DNA of 64,000 nt from Streptomyces cellulosae (GTDB taxonomy: Bacteria; Actinomycetota; Actinomycetes; Streptomycetales; Streptomycetaceae): contig NZ_JOEV01000002.1 in assembly GCF_000721105.1 (NCBI RefSeq), positions 372,001-436,000 on the forward strand, read 5' to 3'. Positions 50,212-59,527 of the stretch are shown piece after piece. The notes below the pieces were generated by a model. That model searched no databases. It worked only from the letters and a program-made list of their open reading frames with translations, and was not told where the DNA came from. Within the stretch, counting starts at the first letter, position 1; the number at the start of each line of letters is the position of its first letter. The position numbers were made by a program, and so were the translations under genes.

Positions 50212-50970
50212 ATGCCGCGACGACCCGCCGTGTCCGCACACCGGGGCGGCTCCGAACACGCCGGCGCCGCCACCTGGGAGGCGTACGAGGACGCGGTCCG
50301 CTCCGGCGCCGAGTACGCCGAGTTCGACATCCGCCGTACGGCCGACGGCGTCCTCGTCGTCTACCACGACCCCCGCGTGGGACCCGCCGGCCCGCCCCTG
50401 TCGACGCTCACCCACGCCGAGCTCAGCGAGCGCGCCGGATACGCCGTCCCGGCCGTCGAGGACGTCATGTCCCTGATCGCCGGAAAGCTGGTCGGCCACC
50501 TGGACCTGAAGGAGGTGGGCTACGAGCGCGCGGTGATCGACCGGGCCACCGCCCTGCTCGGCGCCGACGGCTTTGTCGCCACCACCCTGGAGGACCGTTC
50601 CGTCGCCGCCGTCGCCCGGGCCTTCCCCCGGGTGCGCACCCTGCTGTCCCTGGGCCGCGACCGCCGGGAGATCGCCCCCGCCCGGGTGGCGGCCACCCGG
50701 TTGAGCGAGCTGCTGCCGATCCGGCGCGTCCGGGCCTGCGGTGCCTCGGGAGTCGCCGTCCACCACCGGCTGGCGCGGGCCGGTGTGCTGCGTGAGGCGG
50801 CCCGGCACGGCCTGTTCAGCATGGTGTGGACGGTCAACGAGGACCTGCCGCTGCGCACCTTCCTCGCCGACCCGCGCGTCGACGTCCTGGTCACCGACCG
50901 CCCCCGCCGCGCCCTCGCGCTGCGCGGCGGACGGCACGACGAGCGCCCGGCGGGGTACCCGTCCTCGTGA
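50212..50970 (+). CDS. Glycerophosphodiester phosphodiesterase
   Basis: A 252-residue GDPD-family TIM-barrel enzyme that releases glycerol-3-phosphate from glycerophosphodiesters. SAHRGGSEHAGAATWEAYED (8-27) holds the HRG motif, EFDIRRTADGVLVVYHDP carries the metal Glu/Asp and the catalytic His, HLDLKEVG the later ligand, and SMVWTVNEDLPLRTFL with VLVTDRP the C-terminal signature. No signal peptide, so cytoplasmic. GGGAG precedes the ATG; it follows the CorA-like gene by seven bases, in one operon. Confidence 0.92.
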   Translation: MPRRPAVSAHRGGSEHAGAATWEAYEDAVRSGAEYAEFDIRRTADGVLVVYHDPRVGPAGPPLSTLTHAELSERAGYAVPAVEDVMSLIAGKLVGHLDLKEVGYERAVIDRATALLGADGFVATTLEDRSVAAVARAFPRVRTLLSLGRDRREIAPARVAATRLSELLPIRRVRACGASGVAVHHRLARAGVLREAARHGLFSMVWTVNEDLPLRTFLADPRVDVLVTDRPRRALALRGGRHDERPAGYPSS

Positions 50971-51003
50971 GCCGGGGTACCCGTCCCTTGACGGGAGCCA
51001 CCC

Positions 51004-51024
51004 ATTGACAAGAACGCACTCAAG
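51004..51024 (+). promoter_or_regulatory. Degenerate HAIR-like element before the second dnaK
   Basis: ATTGACA-7-ACTCAAG keeps one perfect half (ACTCAAG) and the seven-base spacing of the HspR-binding HAIR element (CTTGAGT-7-ACTCAAG), with the other half only partly matching. TTGACA at 51005-51010 could also serve as a -35 box. Binding by HspR is an inference. Confidence 0.45.
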
Positions 51025-51086
51025 TTTTGTGCTGGAGTGACGGGGCTCCTGGCGTGAGGCTCCCTGGCGGCCGGAAGGGGACAGCG

Positions 51087-52964
<1,878 letters not shown>

Positions 52965-52972
52965 GGCCGGCT

Positions 52973-53434
52973 TCAGCGGGAGTTCGGCAGCGCGGCGCAG
53001 ACGGCGTCCAGGACCGTGGCGTACGGGGTGCCGAACTCGGTGAGGCGGGTGCGGAGTTGCTCCAGGCCGGCCCGGTGCTCGGTGAGCAGGTCCGTGTCGC
53101 CGGTGCGGGCCGCGCACTCCAGTACCGCGGGCAGGAAGTCGGGCTGCTCCTCGCCGGCGAACTCCAGCCCGTGGTCCCGGTACACCTCCTCGAACCGTCC
53201 CAGCGCCTCGCCCCGGGGCCGGCTCAGGTACAGGCTGCGCGGCCCCTTCCCGGCCTCGAAGACCTGCACATAGTGGGCGACCAGATCCTGCGGGGGTGTC
53301 ACCGCCGCGTGGTCGGTGAACTTCCGCAACTGCGGCGCCGCCTCGCGCAGCAGCGGGAGGCGGGCGCGGAAGTCGTCGCCTGGGTGAGTCAGACAAAGCG
53401 CCGCCGCCTGGTACAGCACCGCGTCCGAGGGCAT
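52973..53434 (-). CDS. narJ: NarJ-like nitrate reductase assembly chaperone, orphan
   Basis: A 153-residue protein of the NarJ/TorD-type chaperone group, which inserts the molybdenum cofactor into nitrate reductase. YQAAALCLTHPGDDFRARLP (about 8-27), DLVAHYVQVFEAGKGPRSLY, RFEEVYRDHGLEF and QPDFLPAVLECAARTGD are family segments. It is shorter than usual in the middle, lacking the R-R-CCLYLTYY stretch after HYVQVF. AAGGAGGAGG precedes the ATG at 53434. No narG, narH or narI is adjacent; they may be elsewhere, or this may serve another enzyme. It ends nine bases from the convergent dnaK. Confidence 0.75.
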   Translation of the reverse strand: MPSDAVLYQAAALCLTHPGDDFRARLPLLREAAPQLRKFTDHAAVTPPQDLVAHYVQVFEAGKGPRSLYLSRPRGEALGRFEEVYRDHGLEFAGEEQPDFLPAVLECAARTGDTDLLTEHRAGLEQLRTRLTEFGTPYATVLDAVCAALPNSR

Positions 53435-53590
53435 CGGGCCTCCTCCTTGACGTCGTCGCGCGGGTTCCCTCGCGTGCCGGGGGCTGCTTCGAACGTAGGG
53501 CGGGGCGGGGCAGCGCACCCGCTGACGGGGCCCGTACGGGTCAGCGGGCCGAGGGTGTCGCTGTACGGGGCAGTGGGCCGCCGGTGCCGC

Positions 53591-54454
53591 TCAGAAGTCT
53601 TCGCGCCGCTCCCGCAGCAGCTTCTTCGTGCGCTCCGCCGAGGCCGCCCGCGCCGACATGTGGTCCAGGACCTCCAGATGCGTGGCGACCTCCTTGCGGG
53701 AGTCGAGGTAGAGGGCGCCGGTGAGGTACTCGGTGAAGACCATGTCGGGCAGTTCCGGCTCACCGAAGCGGAAGAGGGAGAAGGGCGCGTACGTCCCCGG
53801 GTGCGGGCCGTCCTCGAACTCCGCGACCTGGAGCGTGACCCGGTCGCGCTCGGCGAACCGGATGAGCTGGTCCAGCTGGTCGCGCATGACCTCACCGCGG
53901 ATGCTCACCGGCCGCCGCAGCACCGTCTCGTCCATGATGACCCACAGGTGGGGCGGGTCCGGCCGGTCCAGCAGCCGCTGCCGGGCCATCCGCAGCGACA
54001 CATGCCGCTCGATGGCCGCCGGCCCCGTCTGCCCGACCGTCCCGGCCTCCAGCACGGCGCGCGCGTAGTCCTCGGTCTGCAGCAGGCCGGGCACGAAGTG
54101 CGGCTCGTAGGAGCGGATGATCCGGGCGGCGCCCTCCAGGCTCACGTACATGCTGAACCAGTCCGGCAGCACGTCGTGGAACCGCTGCCACCAGCCCGGC
54201 TGGTTCGCCTCCTCGGCCAGCGCGACGAACGCGGCCACCTCGTCCTCGGGGACGCCGTACGTCTCCAGCAGCACCTGCACGTACGGGATCTTCAGCGCGA
54301 CGTCGGCCATCTCCATCCGCCGTACCGTCGCCGGGGCCACCCGCAGCACCTGCGCGGCCTCCTCGCGTTTGAGGCCGGCCGCCTCCCGCAGCTCCTGCAG
54401 CCGCCTGCCCAGCACCACCTGACCCACGGTGGGCGCGGGACGCCGCTCACTCAC
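53591..54454 (-). CDS. XRE-family regulator with DUF5753 domain
   Basis: A 287-residue protein of the Streptomyces helix-turn-helix/DUF5753 family. The N-terminal HTH is QVVLGRRLQELREAAGLKRE followed by EAAQVLRVAPATVRRMEMA (about 11-50). DUF5753 starts near residue 95 with the hallmark RIIRSYEPHFVPGLLQTEDY, then LWVIMDETVLRRPV and LPDMVFTEYLTGALYLD. These genes usually have a small DUF397 partner directly downstream; none is found here. The GTG at 54454 has GGGGAGG upstream. DNA target unknown. Confidence 0.92.
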   Translation of the reverse strand: MSERRPAPTVGQVVLGRRLQELREAAGLKREEAAQVLRVAPATVRRMEMADVALKIPYVQVLLETYGVPEDEVAAFVALAEEANQPGWWQRFHDVLPDWFSMYVSLEGAARIIRSYEPHFVPGLLQTEDYARAVLEAGTVGQTGPAAIERHVSLRMARQRLLDRPDPPHLWVIMDETVLRRPVSIRGEVMRDQLDQLIRFAERDRVTLQVAEFEDGPHPGTYAPFSLFRFGEPELPDMVFTEYLTGALYLDSRKEVATHLEVLDHMSARAASAERTKKLLRERREDF

Positions 54455-54537
54455 GCCACGCCTCCCCTACGCGTCGAAGCCCGGATGCAGTCTGTCATGT
54501 TCCGGTACAAGTTCCAGCGGTCACAGCGGCTTGATTG

Positions 54538-55371
54538 TCACTGCGACCGCAGGTACTCGGCCGTCGCCGGGTCGGCCGGGACCAGGGTCTCGATGGCCAG
54601 CTCGGCGACGGTCACGTCCATCGGGGTGTTGAAGGTGGAGATGGAGGAGACGAAGGACAGGGTCCGGCCCTCGTGCTCGATCCGCAACGGCAAAGCGAAG
54701 TGGGGGACGGGCGAAGCCGGTTCGTCGGTCCCGGTCCGGTCGTCCGCCTCCGGCACCGGGTACGCCGCGACCTCCTCGTACAGCTCCCGCAGCCGCTGCG
54801 AGCGGTGCAGGGCGATGTGCTGTTGCATCTGTGCGAGCAGATGCCCGCGCCACTGGCGCAGGTTGCGGATGCGCGGCGCCAGCCCTTGAGGGTGCAGCGT
54901 CAGCCGCATGGCGTTGAGCGGCTGCGCGAGCAGGGACTCCGGGATGCCGTCCAGGAGCATCAGGACTCCCCGGTTGGCCGCGACGACGTCGTACAGCGCG
55001 TCGACCACCAGCGCCGGGTAGGGCTCGTACCCCTGGATCAGCCGCTCCAGTCCCTCGCGCAGGGTGTCCAGCGCGGGATCGTCCAGCGGGGTCTCCGTGT
55101 AGCGGGGTGCGTAGCCGGCCGCCAGCAGCAGCGCGTTGCGTTCCCGCACGGGCACGTCCAGGTGCTCGGCCAGCCGGAGCACCATCTCCTCGCTCGGCTT
55201 GGAACGGCCCGTCTCGATGAAACTGATGTGCCGTGCCGAGGAGTCCGCCCGCAACGCCAACTCCAGCTGGCTGACCCGCCGTTGTTCCCGCCAGGCCCGC
55301 AACAGTGGGCCCACGCCCTTCTCGGCGGGGGTGACGGCGGGCGGGGTTTTGTGGGAGGCGGCGATGGTCAT
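54538..55371 (-). CDS. XRE-family regulator with MmyB-like ligand domain
   Basis: A 277-residue regulator. The HTH is PLLRAWREQRRVSQLELALR followed by SARHISFIETGRSKPSEEMV (about 23-65). The MmyB-like sensor domain has GYEPYPALVVDALYDVVAAN and ALHRSQRLRELYEEVAAYP, expected to bind a fatty acid or similar ligand. The ATG at 55371 has no good ribosome binding site, so a leaderless mRNA is possible. It is divergent from the pterin dehydratase gene at 55560. Confidence 0.9.
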   Translation of the reverse strand: MTIAASHKTPPAVTPAEKGVGPLLRAWREQRRVSQLELALRADSSARHISFIETGRSKPSEEMVLRLAEHLDVPVRERNALLLAAGYAPRYTETPLDDPALDTLREGLERLIQGYEPYPALVVDALYDVVAANRGVLMLLDGIPESLLAQPLNAMRLTLHPQGLAPRIRNLRQWRGHLLAQMQQHIALHRSQRLRELYEEVAAYPVPEADDRTGTDEPASPVPHFALPLRIEHEGRTLSFVSSISTFNTPMDVTVAELAIETLVPADPATAEYLRSQ

Positions 55372-55559
55372 ACGGACGACCGTAATCGAGGAACGGGCCA
55401 CCGCGACACGGGCCGCCGGTGACCGCCAGTGACCCGGACGGCCCCATCCCCGGCGGATGGCCCTGGGCGACCCTTGTGACCAGGACCGCGACAGCCCACC
55501 TGTGGCACGCTGAAGGGACCTCCGGCATCCAGCATCCGGCATCCAGGAAGGAGCGAGCC

Positions 55560-55865
55560 ATGCCCGTGGCACCGCTGTCGCAGAAGGAGATCGAGGACCG
55601 GCTGGCCGAACTGCCGGGCTGGTCGCTCGACGGTGACCGCCTCACCCGGTCCTACCGCCTCGGCACGCACTTCGCCGCGACCGCGATGGTCGTCCACATC
55701 GCCCAGGTCCAGGAGGAGCTCGACCACCACTCCGACCTCACCCTCGGCTACAACACGGTGTCGCTGACCGTGCACACGCACAGCGCGGGCGGCGCCGTGA
55801 CGGAGAAGGACTTCGAGCTGGCGCGGAGGGTGGCCGAACTCGCCCCCGCTCACGGGGCCCGGTGA
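55560..55865 (+). CDS. phhB: 4a-hydroxytetrahydrobiopterin dehydratase
   Basis: A 101-residue PCD/DCoH-family enzyme regenerating the pterin cofactor. The family motif is EELDHHSDLTLGYNTVSLTV (about 57-76, with the HH and the later H), then LTVHTHSAGGAVTEKDFELA. The opening LAELPGWSLDGDRLTRSY is typical. AGGAAGGAG lies before the ATG at 55560. No phenylalanine hydroxylase is adjacent, so its partner is unknown. Confidence 0.93.
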   Translation: MPVAPLSQKEIEDRLAELPGWSLDGDRLTRSYRLGTHFAATAMVVHIAQVQEELDHHSDLTLGYNTVSLTVHTHSAGGAVTEKDFELARRVAELAPAHGAR

Positions 55866-55886
55866 CGCGGGCGCTGGACCACGACA

Positions 55887-56645
55887 GTGCTGGACTACGA
55901 CAAAGAGGCCGACGCCTACGACGTCAGCCGCGGCGGTGAGCCCAGGGCCGCCGCGGCCGCAGGCGCCGTGCTGAGCCTGATCCCCGATCGCGCGAACCGG
56001 CTCCTCGACGTGGCCTGCGGCACCGGGATCGTGACCCGGCGGCTCGCCACGGCCCGCCCGGGCCTGCGGGTGACGGGCGCGGACCTGACGTACGGCATGG
56101 CCCGGACGGCCGCCGTACGGCTGCCCGGGTCGATCGTCCTGGCGGACGGCCGCAGACTGCCGTTCCCGGGCCGGAGCTTCGACGCCGTCACCAGTGTGTG
56201 GCTGCTGCACCTCCTGGAGACGGGGGACGACGTCCGCGCGGTCGTCGCCGAGTGCGCCAGGCTGCTGCGGCCCGGCGGCGTCTACGTCACCACGGTCGAC
56301 AAGGCCGCCGCGCACGACGTCGGCAGCGACATCGACGCGGTTCTCGCCCCGCGCCCGCGCCGGCCCGCCCAGGACGCCGCCAGGGCCGTCACCTCGTACG
56401 CCGCCGCGCGGGACCTGGTCCCGGCCGGGCGGGCCCGCTTCCCCGGCCATGGGCAGGGCCGCAGCCCCCGCGGCACGATCGCGGACCTGCGGCGCGGCTG
56501 GTTCACCCGGCTGCCGCCCGGCACCCCCCTCGCCGAACGGTTCGCCGCCCGCCTGGCGCAGCTCCCGGACCAGGACCGCCCACGCCCCGACCCCGTGTTC
56601 ACGGTGCTGGCGTTCAGGAAGCGCGGGTCACCTTCTCGGCCGTGA
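55887..56645 (+). CDS. SAM-dependent class I methyltransferase
   Basis: A 252-residue methyltransferase of the UbiE/Methyltransf_11 type. LLDVACGTGIVTRRLA (about 39-54) is motif I, VTGADLTYGMARTAAVRLPG follows, FDAVTSVWLLHLLETGDDV is motif III region and LLRPGGVYVTTVDKAA (about 128-143) motif IV. The GTG start at 55887 has no clear ribosome binding site and lies 21 bases after the dehydratase stop, so translational coupling is possible. Substrate unknown; ubiquinone/menaquinone or small-molecule methylation cannot be told apart. Confidence 0.88.
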   Translation: MLDYDKEADAYDVSRGGEPRAAAAAGAVLSLIPDRANRLLDVACGTGIVTRRLATARPGLRVTGADLTYGMARTAAVRLPGSIVLADGRRLPFPGRSFDAVTSVWLLHLLETGDDVRAVVAECARLLRPGGVYVTTVDKAAAHDVGSDIDAVLAPRPRRPAQDAARAVTSYAAARDLVPAGRARFPGHGQGRSPRGTIADLRRGWFTRLPPGTPLAERFAARLAQLPDQDRPRPDPVFTVLAFRKRGSPSRP

Positions 56646-56891
56646 GCGGCTGAGCTTGTGCACTCGGTCCGTTCACACCTTGCGGGTGCGGTGACTGGCC
56701 CCCACGCCGAGCGTGCACGGTCGCGCACGTCGGCCCCGGCGACGACAAGGTGAAGTCCGTGGACGGGTAGGTGACTGCCTCTCGCCCGCGGGGTCGCCGA
56801 ATTGGCCGGAAGACACGGCAACCCGCCCCCGCGCGGCGGCGACTGACAGGGAACGGAATCCGTCCGTCCCCCTCCCAGGAGGTTCGCCCCC

Positions 56892-58829
56892 GTGCAGCAC
56901 CCGCACCCGCATCCCGAGCCGCACGCCCGCATCCGGCGCAGACGCCGCGCGCTGCTGTCCGCGGTGACCGCCGTCGCGGCCCTCGTCGGCGCCGGACTCA
57001 CCACGCTCACCACCCCCGACACCTCCCCCACGCTCGAACTGACTCGCGCGGGAGCGGCCCCCATGGCCGCCACCGCCCGCCAGGTCGAGAAACTGGACCG
57101 CGGAGTCGTCAGCGTGCACACCGACGCCGGCAACCTGGTCAGCTGGCGCTGGCTCGGCACCGACCCGAACGACGTCTCCTTCAACGTCTACCGGGCCGGC
57201 ACGAAGGTCAACTCCACGCCGATCACCGGTTCCACCAACTACTTCCACTCCGGCGCTCCCTCCCAGGCCGACTACACGGTCCGTGCGGTCGTCGGCGGAG
57301 TGGAACAGGCCGACTCCGTGCACGCCGTCCAACTGCGCACCGGTTACAAGGACGTCCCCATCACCCCGCCCGCCGGCGGCACCACCCCCGACGGCGTCGC
57401 CTACACCTACGAGGCCAACGACGCCTCCGTCGCCGACCTCGACGGGGACGGCGCGCTCGACTTCGTCCTCAAGTGGCAGCCCACCAACGCCAAGGACAAC
57501 TCCCAGTCCGGCTACACCGGCAACACGTACGTCGACGGGATCAAGCTGGACGGCACCCGGTTGTGGCGTATCGACCTGGGCCGCAACATCCGTTCCGGCG
57601 CCCACTACACGCAGTTCCAGGCGTACGACTACGACGGCGACGGCAAGGCCGAGGTCGCCATGAAGACCGCCGACGGCACGAAGGACGGCACCGGCGCGGT
57701 CATCGGCAGCTCGTCGGCCGACTACCGGAACTCGAGCGGCTATGTGCTCTCCGGCCCCGAGTTCCTGACCATGTTCAACGGCCAGACCGGCAAGGCCATG
57801 CAGAGCGTCGACTACGTCCCGGCCCGCGGCACGGTCTCCTCCTGGGGCGACTCGTACGGCAACCGCGTCGACCGCTTCCTCGCGGGGACGGCGTACCTGG
57901 ACGGCTCCCGCCCCTCCCTCGTCATGGCCCGCGGCTACTACACCCGCACGGTGATCGCGGCCTGGGACTGGCGCGGCGGTGCCTTCACCCGCCGCTGGAC
58001 CTTCGACACCACCTCCTCCACCAACAGCGGCAAGGGCTACGACAGTCAGGGCAACCACCAGCTGTCGGTCGCGGACGTCGACGCCGACGGCAAGGACGAG
58101 ATCGTGTACGGCTCGATGGCCGTGGACGACAACGGCTCCGCCCTGTGGACCACCAAGAACGGCCACGGCGACGCGATGCATGTCGGCGACCTCGACCCGT
58201 CCCGCGCGGGCCTGGAGGAGTTCAAGGTCGACGAGGACAGCTCGAAGCCGTCGTCCTGGATGGCCGACGCGAGGACCGGCCAGATCATCTGGTCCACGCC
58301 CGCCAACGGCGACAACGGCCGGGGCGTCTCCGGGGACATCTGGTCGGGCAGCGCGGGCACCGAGTCGTGGTCGTCGTCGGAGAGCGGCATCCGCGGCCCC
58401 AAGGGCACGGTGGTCGCCACCCGCAAGCCCGGTTCGACCAACTTCCTGTCCTGGTGGGACGGCGACACCGTCCGCGAACTCCTCGACGGCACCCACATCG
58501 ACAAGTACGGCACCTCGGGCGACACCCGCCTGCTGACCGGATCCGGCGTCCACTCCAACAACAGCACCAAGGCGACGCCGTCCCTCTCCGGCGACATCCT
58601 CGGCGACTGGCGCGAGGAGGTCGTCTGGCCGACGTCGGACAACACGGCCCTGCGGATCTACTCGACCCCGGCCGAGACCGGCACGAAGATCACGACCCTG
58701 CTGCACGACACGATGTACCGCACGGCACTGGCCTGGCAGAACACGGCCTACAACCAGCCCCCGCACCCGAGCTTCTTCATCGGCGACGGAATGGCGACGG
58801 CCCCGCGGCCGACGGTCTACATCCCGTGA
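56892..58829 (+). CDS. Secreted rhamnogalacturonan lyase (PL11)
   Basis: A 645-residue polysaccharide lyase family 11 enzyme that cleaves the rhamnogalacturonan I backbone of pectin. A signal peptide with a basic start (HARIRRRRRALLSAVTAVAA) precedes the catalytic beta-propeller. Family segments include RQVEKLDRGVVSVHTDAGNL, VSWRWLGTDPNDVSFNVYRA, calcium-binding ADLDGDGALDFVLKWQP and YDYDGDGKAEVAMKTADGTK, and the C-terminal DILGDWREEVVWPT. GTG at 56892 follows AGGAGG by eight bases. No carbohydrate-binding module is attached. Ends at a strong terminator. Confidence 0.95.
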   Translation: MQHPHPHPEPHARIRRRRRALLSAVTAVAALVGAGLTTLTTPDTSPTLELTRAGAAPMAATARQVEKLDRGVVSVHTDAGNLVSWRWLGTDPNDVSFNVYRAGTKVNSTPITGSTNYFHSGAPSQADYTVRAVVGGVEQADSVHAVQLRTGYKDVPITPPAGGTTPDGVAYTYEANDASVADLDGDGALDFVLKWQPTNAKDNSQSGYTGNTYVDGIKLDGTRLWRIDLGRNIRSGAHYTQFQAYDYDGDGKAEVAMKTADGTKDGTGAVIGSSSADYRNSSGYVLSGPEFLTMFNGQTGKAMQSVDYVPARGTVSSWGDSYGNRVDRFLAGTAYLDGSRPSLVMARGYYTRTVIAAWDWRGGAFTRRWTFDTTSSTNSGKGYDSQGNHQLSVADVDADGKDEIVYGSMAVDDNGSALWTTKNGHGDAMHVGDLDPSRAGLEEFKVDEDSSKPSSWMADARTGQIIWSTPANGDNGRGVSGDIWSGSAGTESWSSSESGIRGPKGTVVATRKPGSTNFLSWWDGDTVRELLDGTHIDKYGTSGDTRLLTGSGVHSNNSTKATPSLSGDILGDWREEVVWPTSDNTALRIYSTPAETGTKITTLLHDTMYRTALAWQNTAYNQPPHPSFFIGDGMATAPRPTVYIP

Positions 58830-58860
58830 CCTGCTGAACCCCCCCGTTATCCAACCATCA

Positions 58861-58893
58861 AGGCGCCCTCCGGAGATCGTCCGAAGGGCGCCT
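58861..58893 (+). terminator. Terminator after the rhamnogalacturonan lyase gene
   Basis: AGGCGCCCT (58861-58869) and AGGGCGCCT (58885-58893) form a perfect nine-base stem with a 15-base loop, about 30 bases past the stop of the lyase gene. Confidence 0.8.
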
Positions 58894-59087
58894 CACTCAT
58901 CAGTGAGCATCGGCGACCCTGCGGCCGATCAGCAGGACATGGGCGGCGTGGGCAATCGCCCGCGATCAGAGAGGAGTCGGGCGTGCGATCTCCGCGCGGG
59001 AGAAGGACGGCATGAGGCGATCTACCCCGAGCACGAGCAGCCACCTATCGTGGTCTGGACACGGCCACACCAGCCAAGGGGGGCACA

Positions 59088-59339
59088 TTGGCAGCGACCG
59101 CGCAAAGCCTCATTGACGACGTCAAGAGGAAGCAAGAGCAAGTCGCCAGGAAAAAGTCCGCCCACCCGGACGAGATCTCACACCTCAAAATCGCCGCCCA
59201 CCTGGCCCTCGCGCAAAGCAACATCGAACTCGCCACCGCCATCAAGGCCCTCAAAGAATCCGCCGGCAAGAACAACGGCACTCTCCAAAACGCCATCACC
59301 TCGCTCACCACCAAGATCGCCGACCTCGCGAAGAAGTAG
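59088..59339 (+). CDS. Small coiled-coil protein of unknown function
   Basis: An 83-residue, highly charged, helical protein that I do not recognise. ATAQSLIDDVKRKQEQVARK and KIAAHLALAQSNIELATAIK show heptad-like spacing, and it ends NAITSLTTKIADLAKK. No signal or membrane segment. The start is a TTG at 59088 with AAGGGGGG upstream. Its base composition is noticeably less GC-rich at third positions than its neighbours, with many AAG/AAC/ATC codons. A hairpin terminator follows, so it looks like a genuine independent gene. Confidence 0.7.
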   Translation: MAATAQSLIDDVKRKQEQVARKKSAHPDEISHLKIAAHLALAQSNIELATAIKALKESAGKNNGTLQNAITSLTTKIADLAKK

Positions 59340-59352
59340 GCAATGCTCAACA

Positions 59353-59381
59353 CCCCGCCCTGGAGGGGAACCTGGGCGGGG
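59353..59381 (+). terminator. Terminator after the small coiled-coil gene
   Basis: CCCCGCCC (59353-59360) and GGGCGGGG (59374-59381) form an eight-base stem with a 13-base loop, followed by CCTT, 14 bases past the stop of the small gene. Confidence 0.75.
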
Positions 59382-59527
59382 CCTTGCTGCCGCTCTCGGC
59401 CGCGCGTTCTCGGCGGCTCTCCGGCGCACCAGCCACTTCGCAGCACTCCGCCCCGCTGAACCAACTCCAGCGGGGCGGAAGTGACCAACGGTGTCGGACC
59501 GTGTCCGGACGGAAGCGTCTTACGGCC

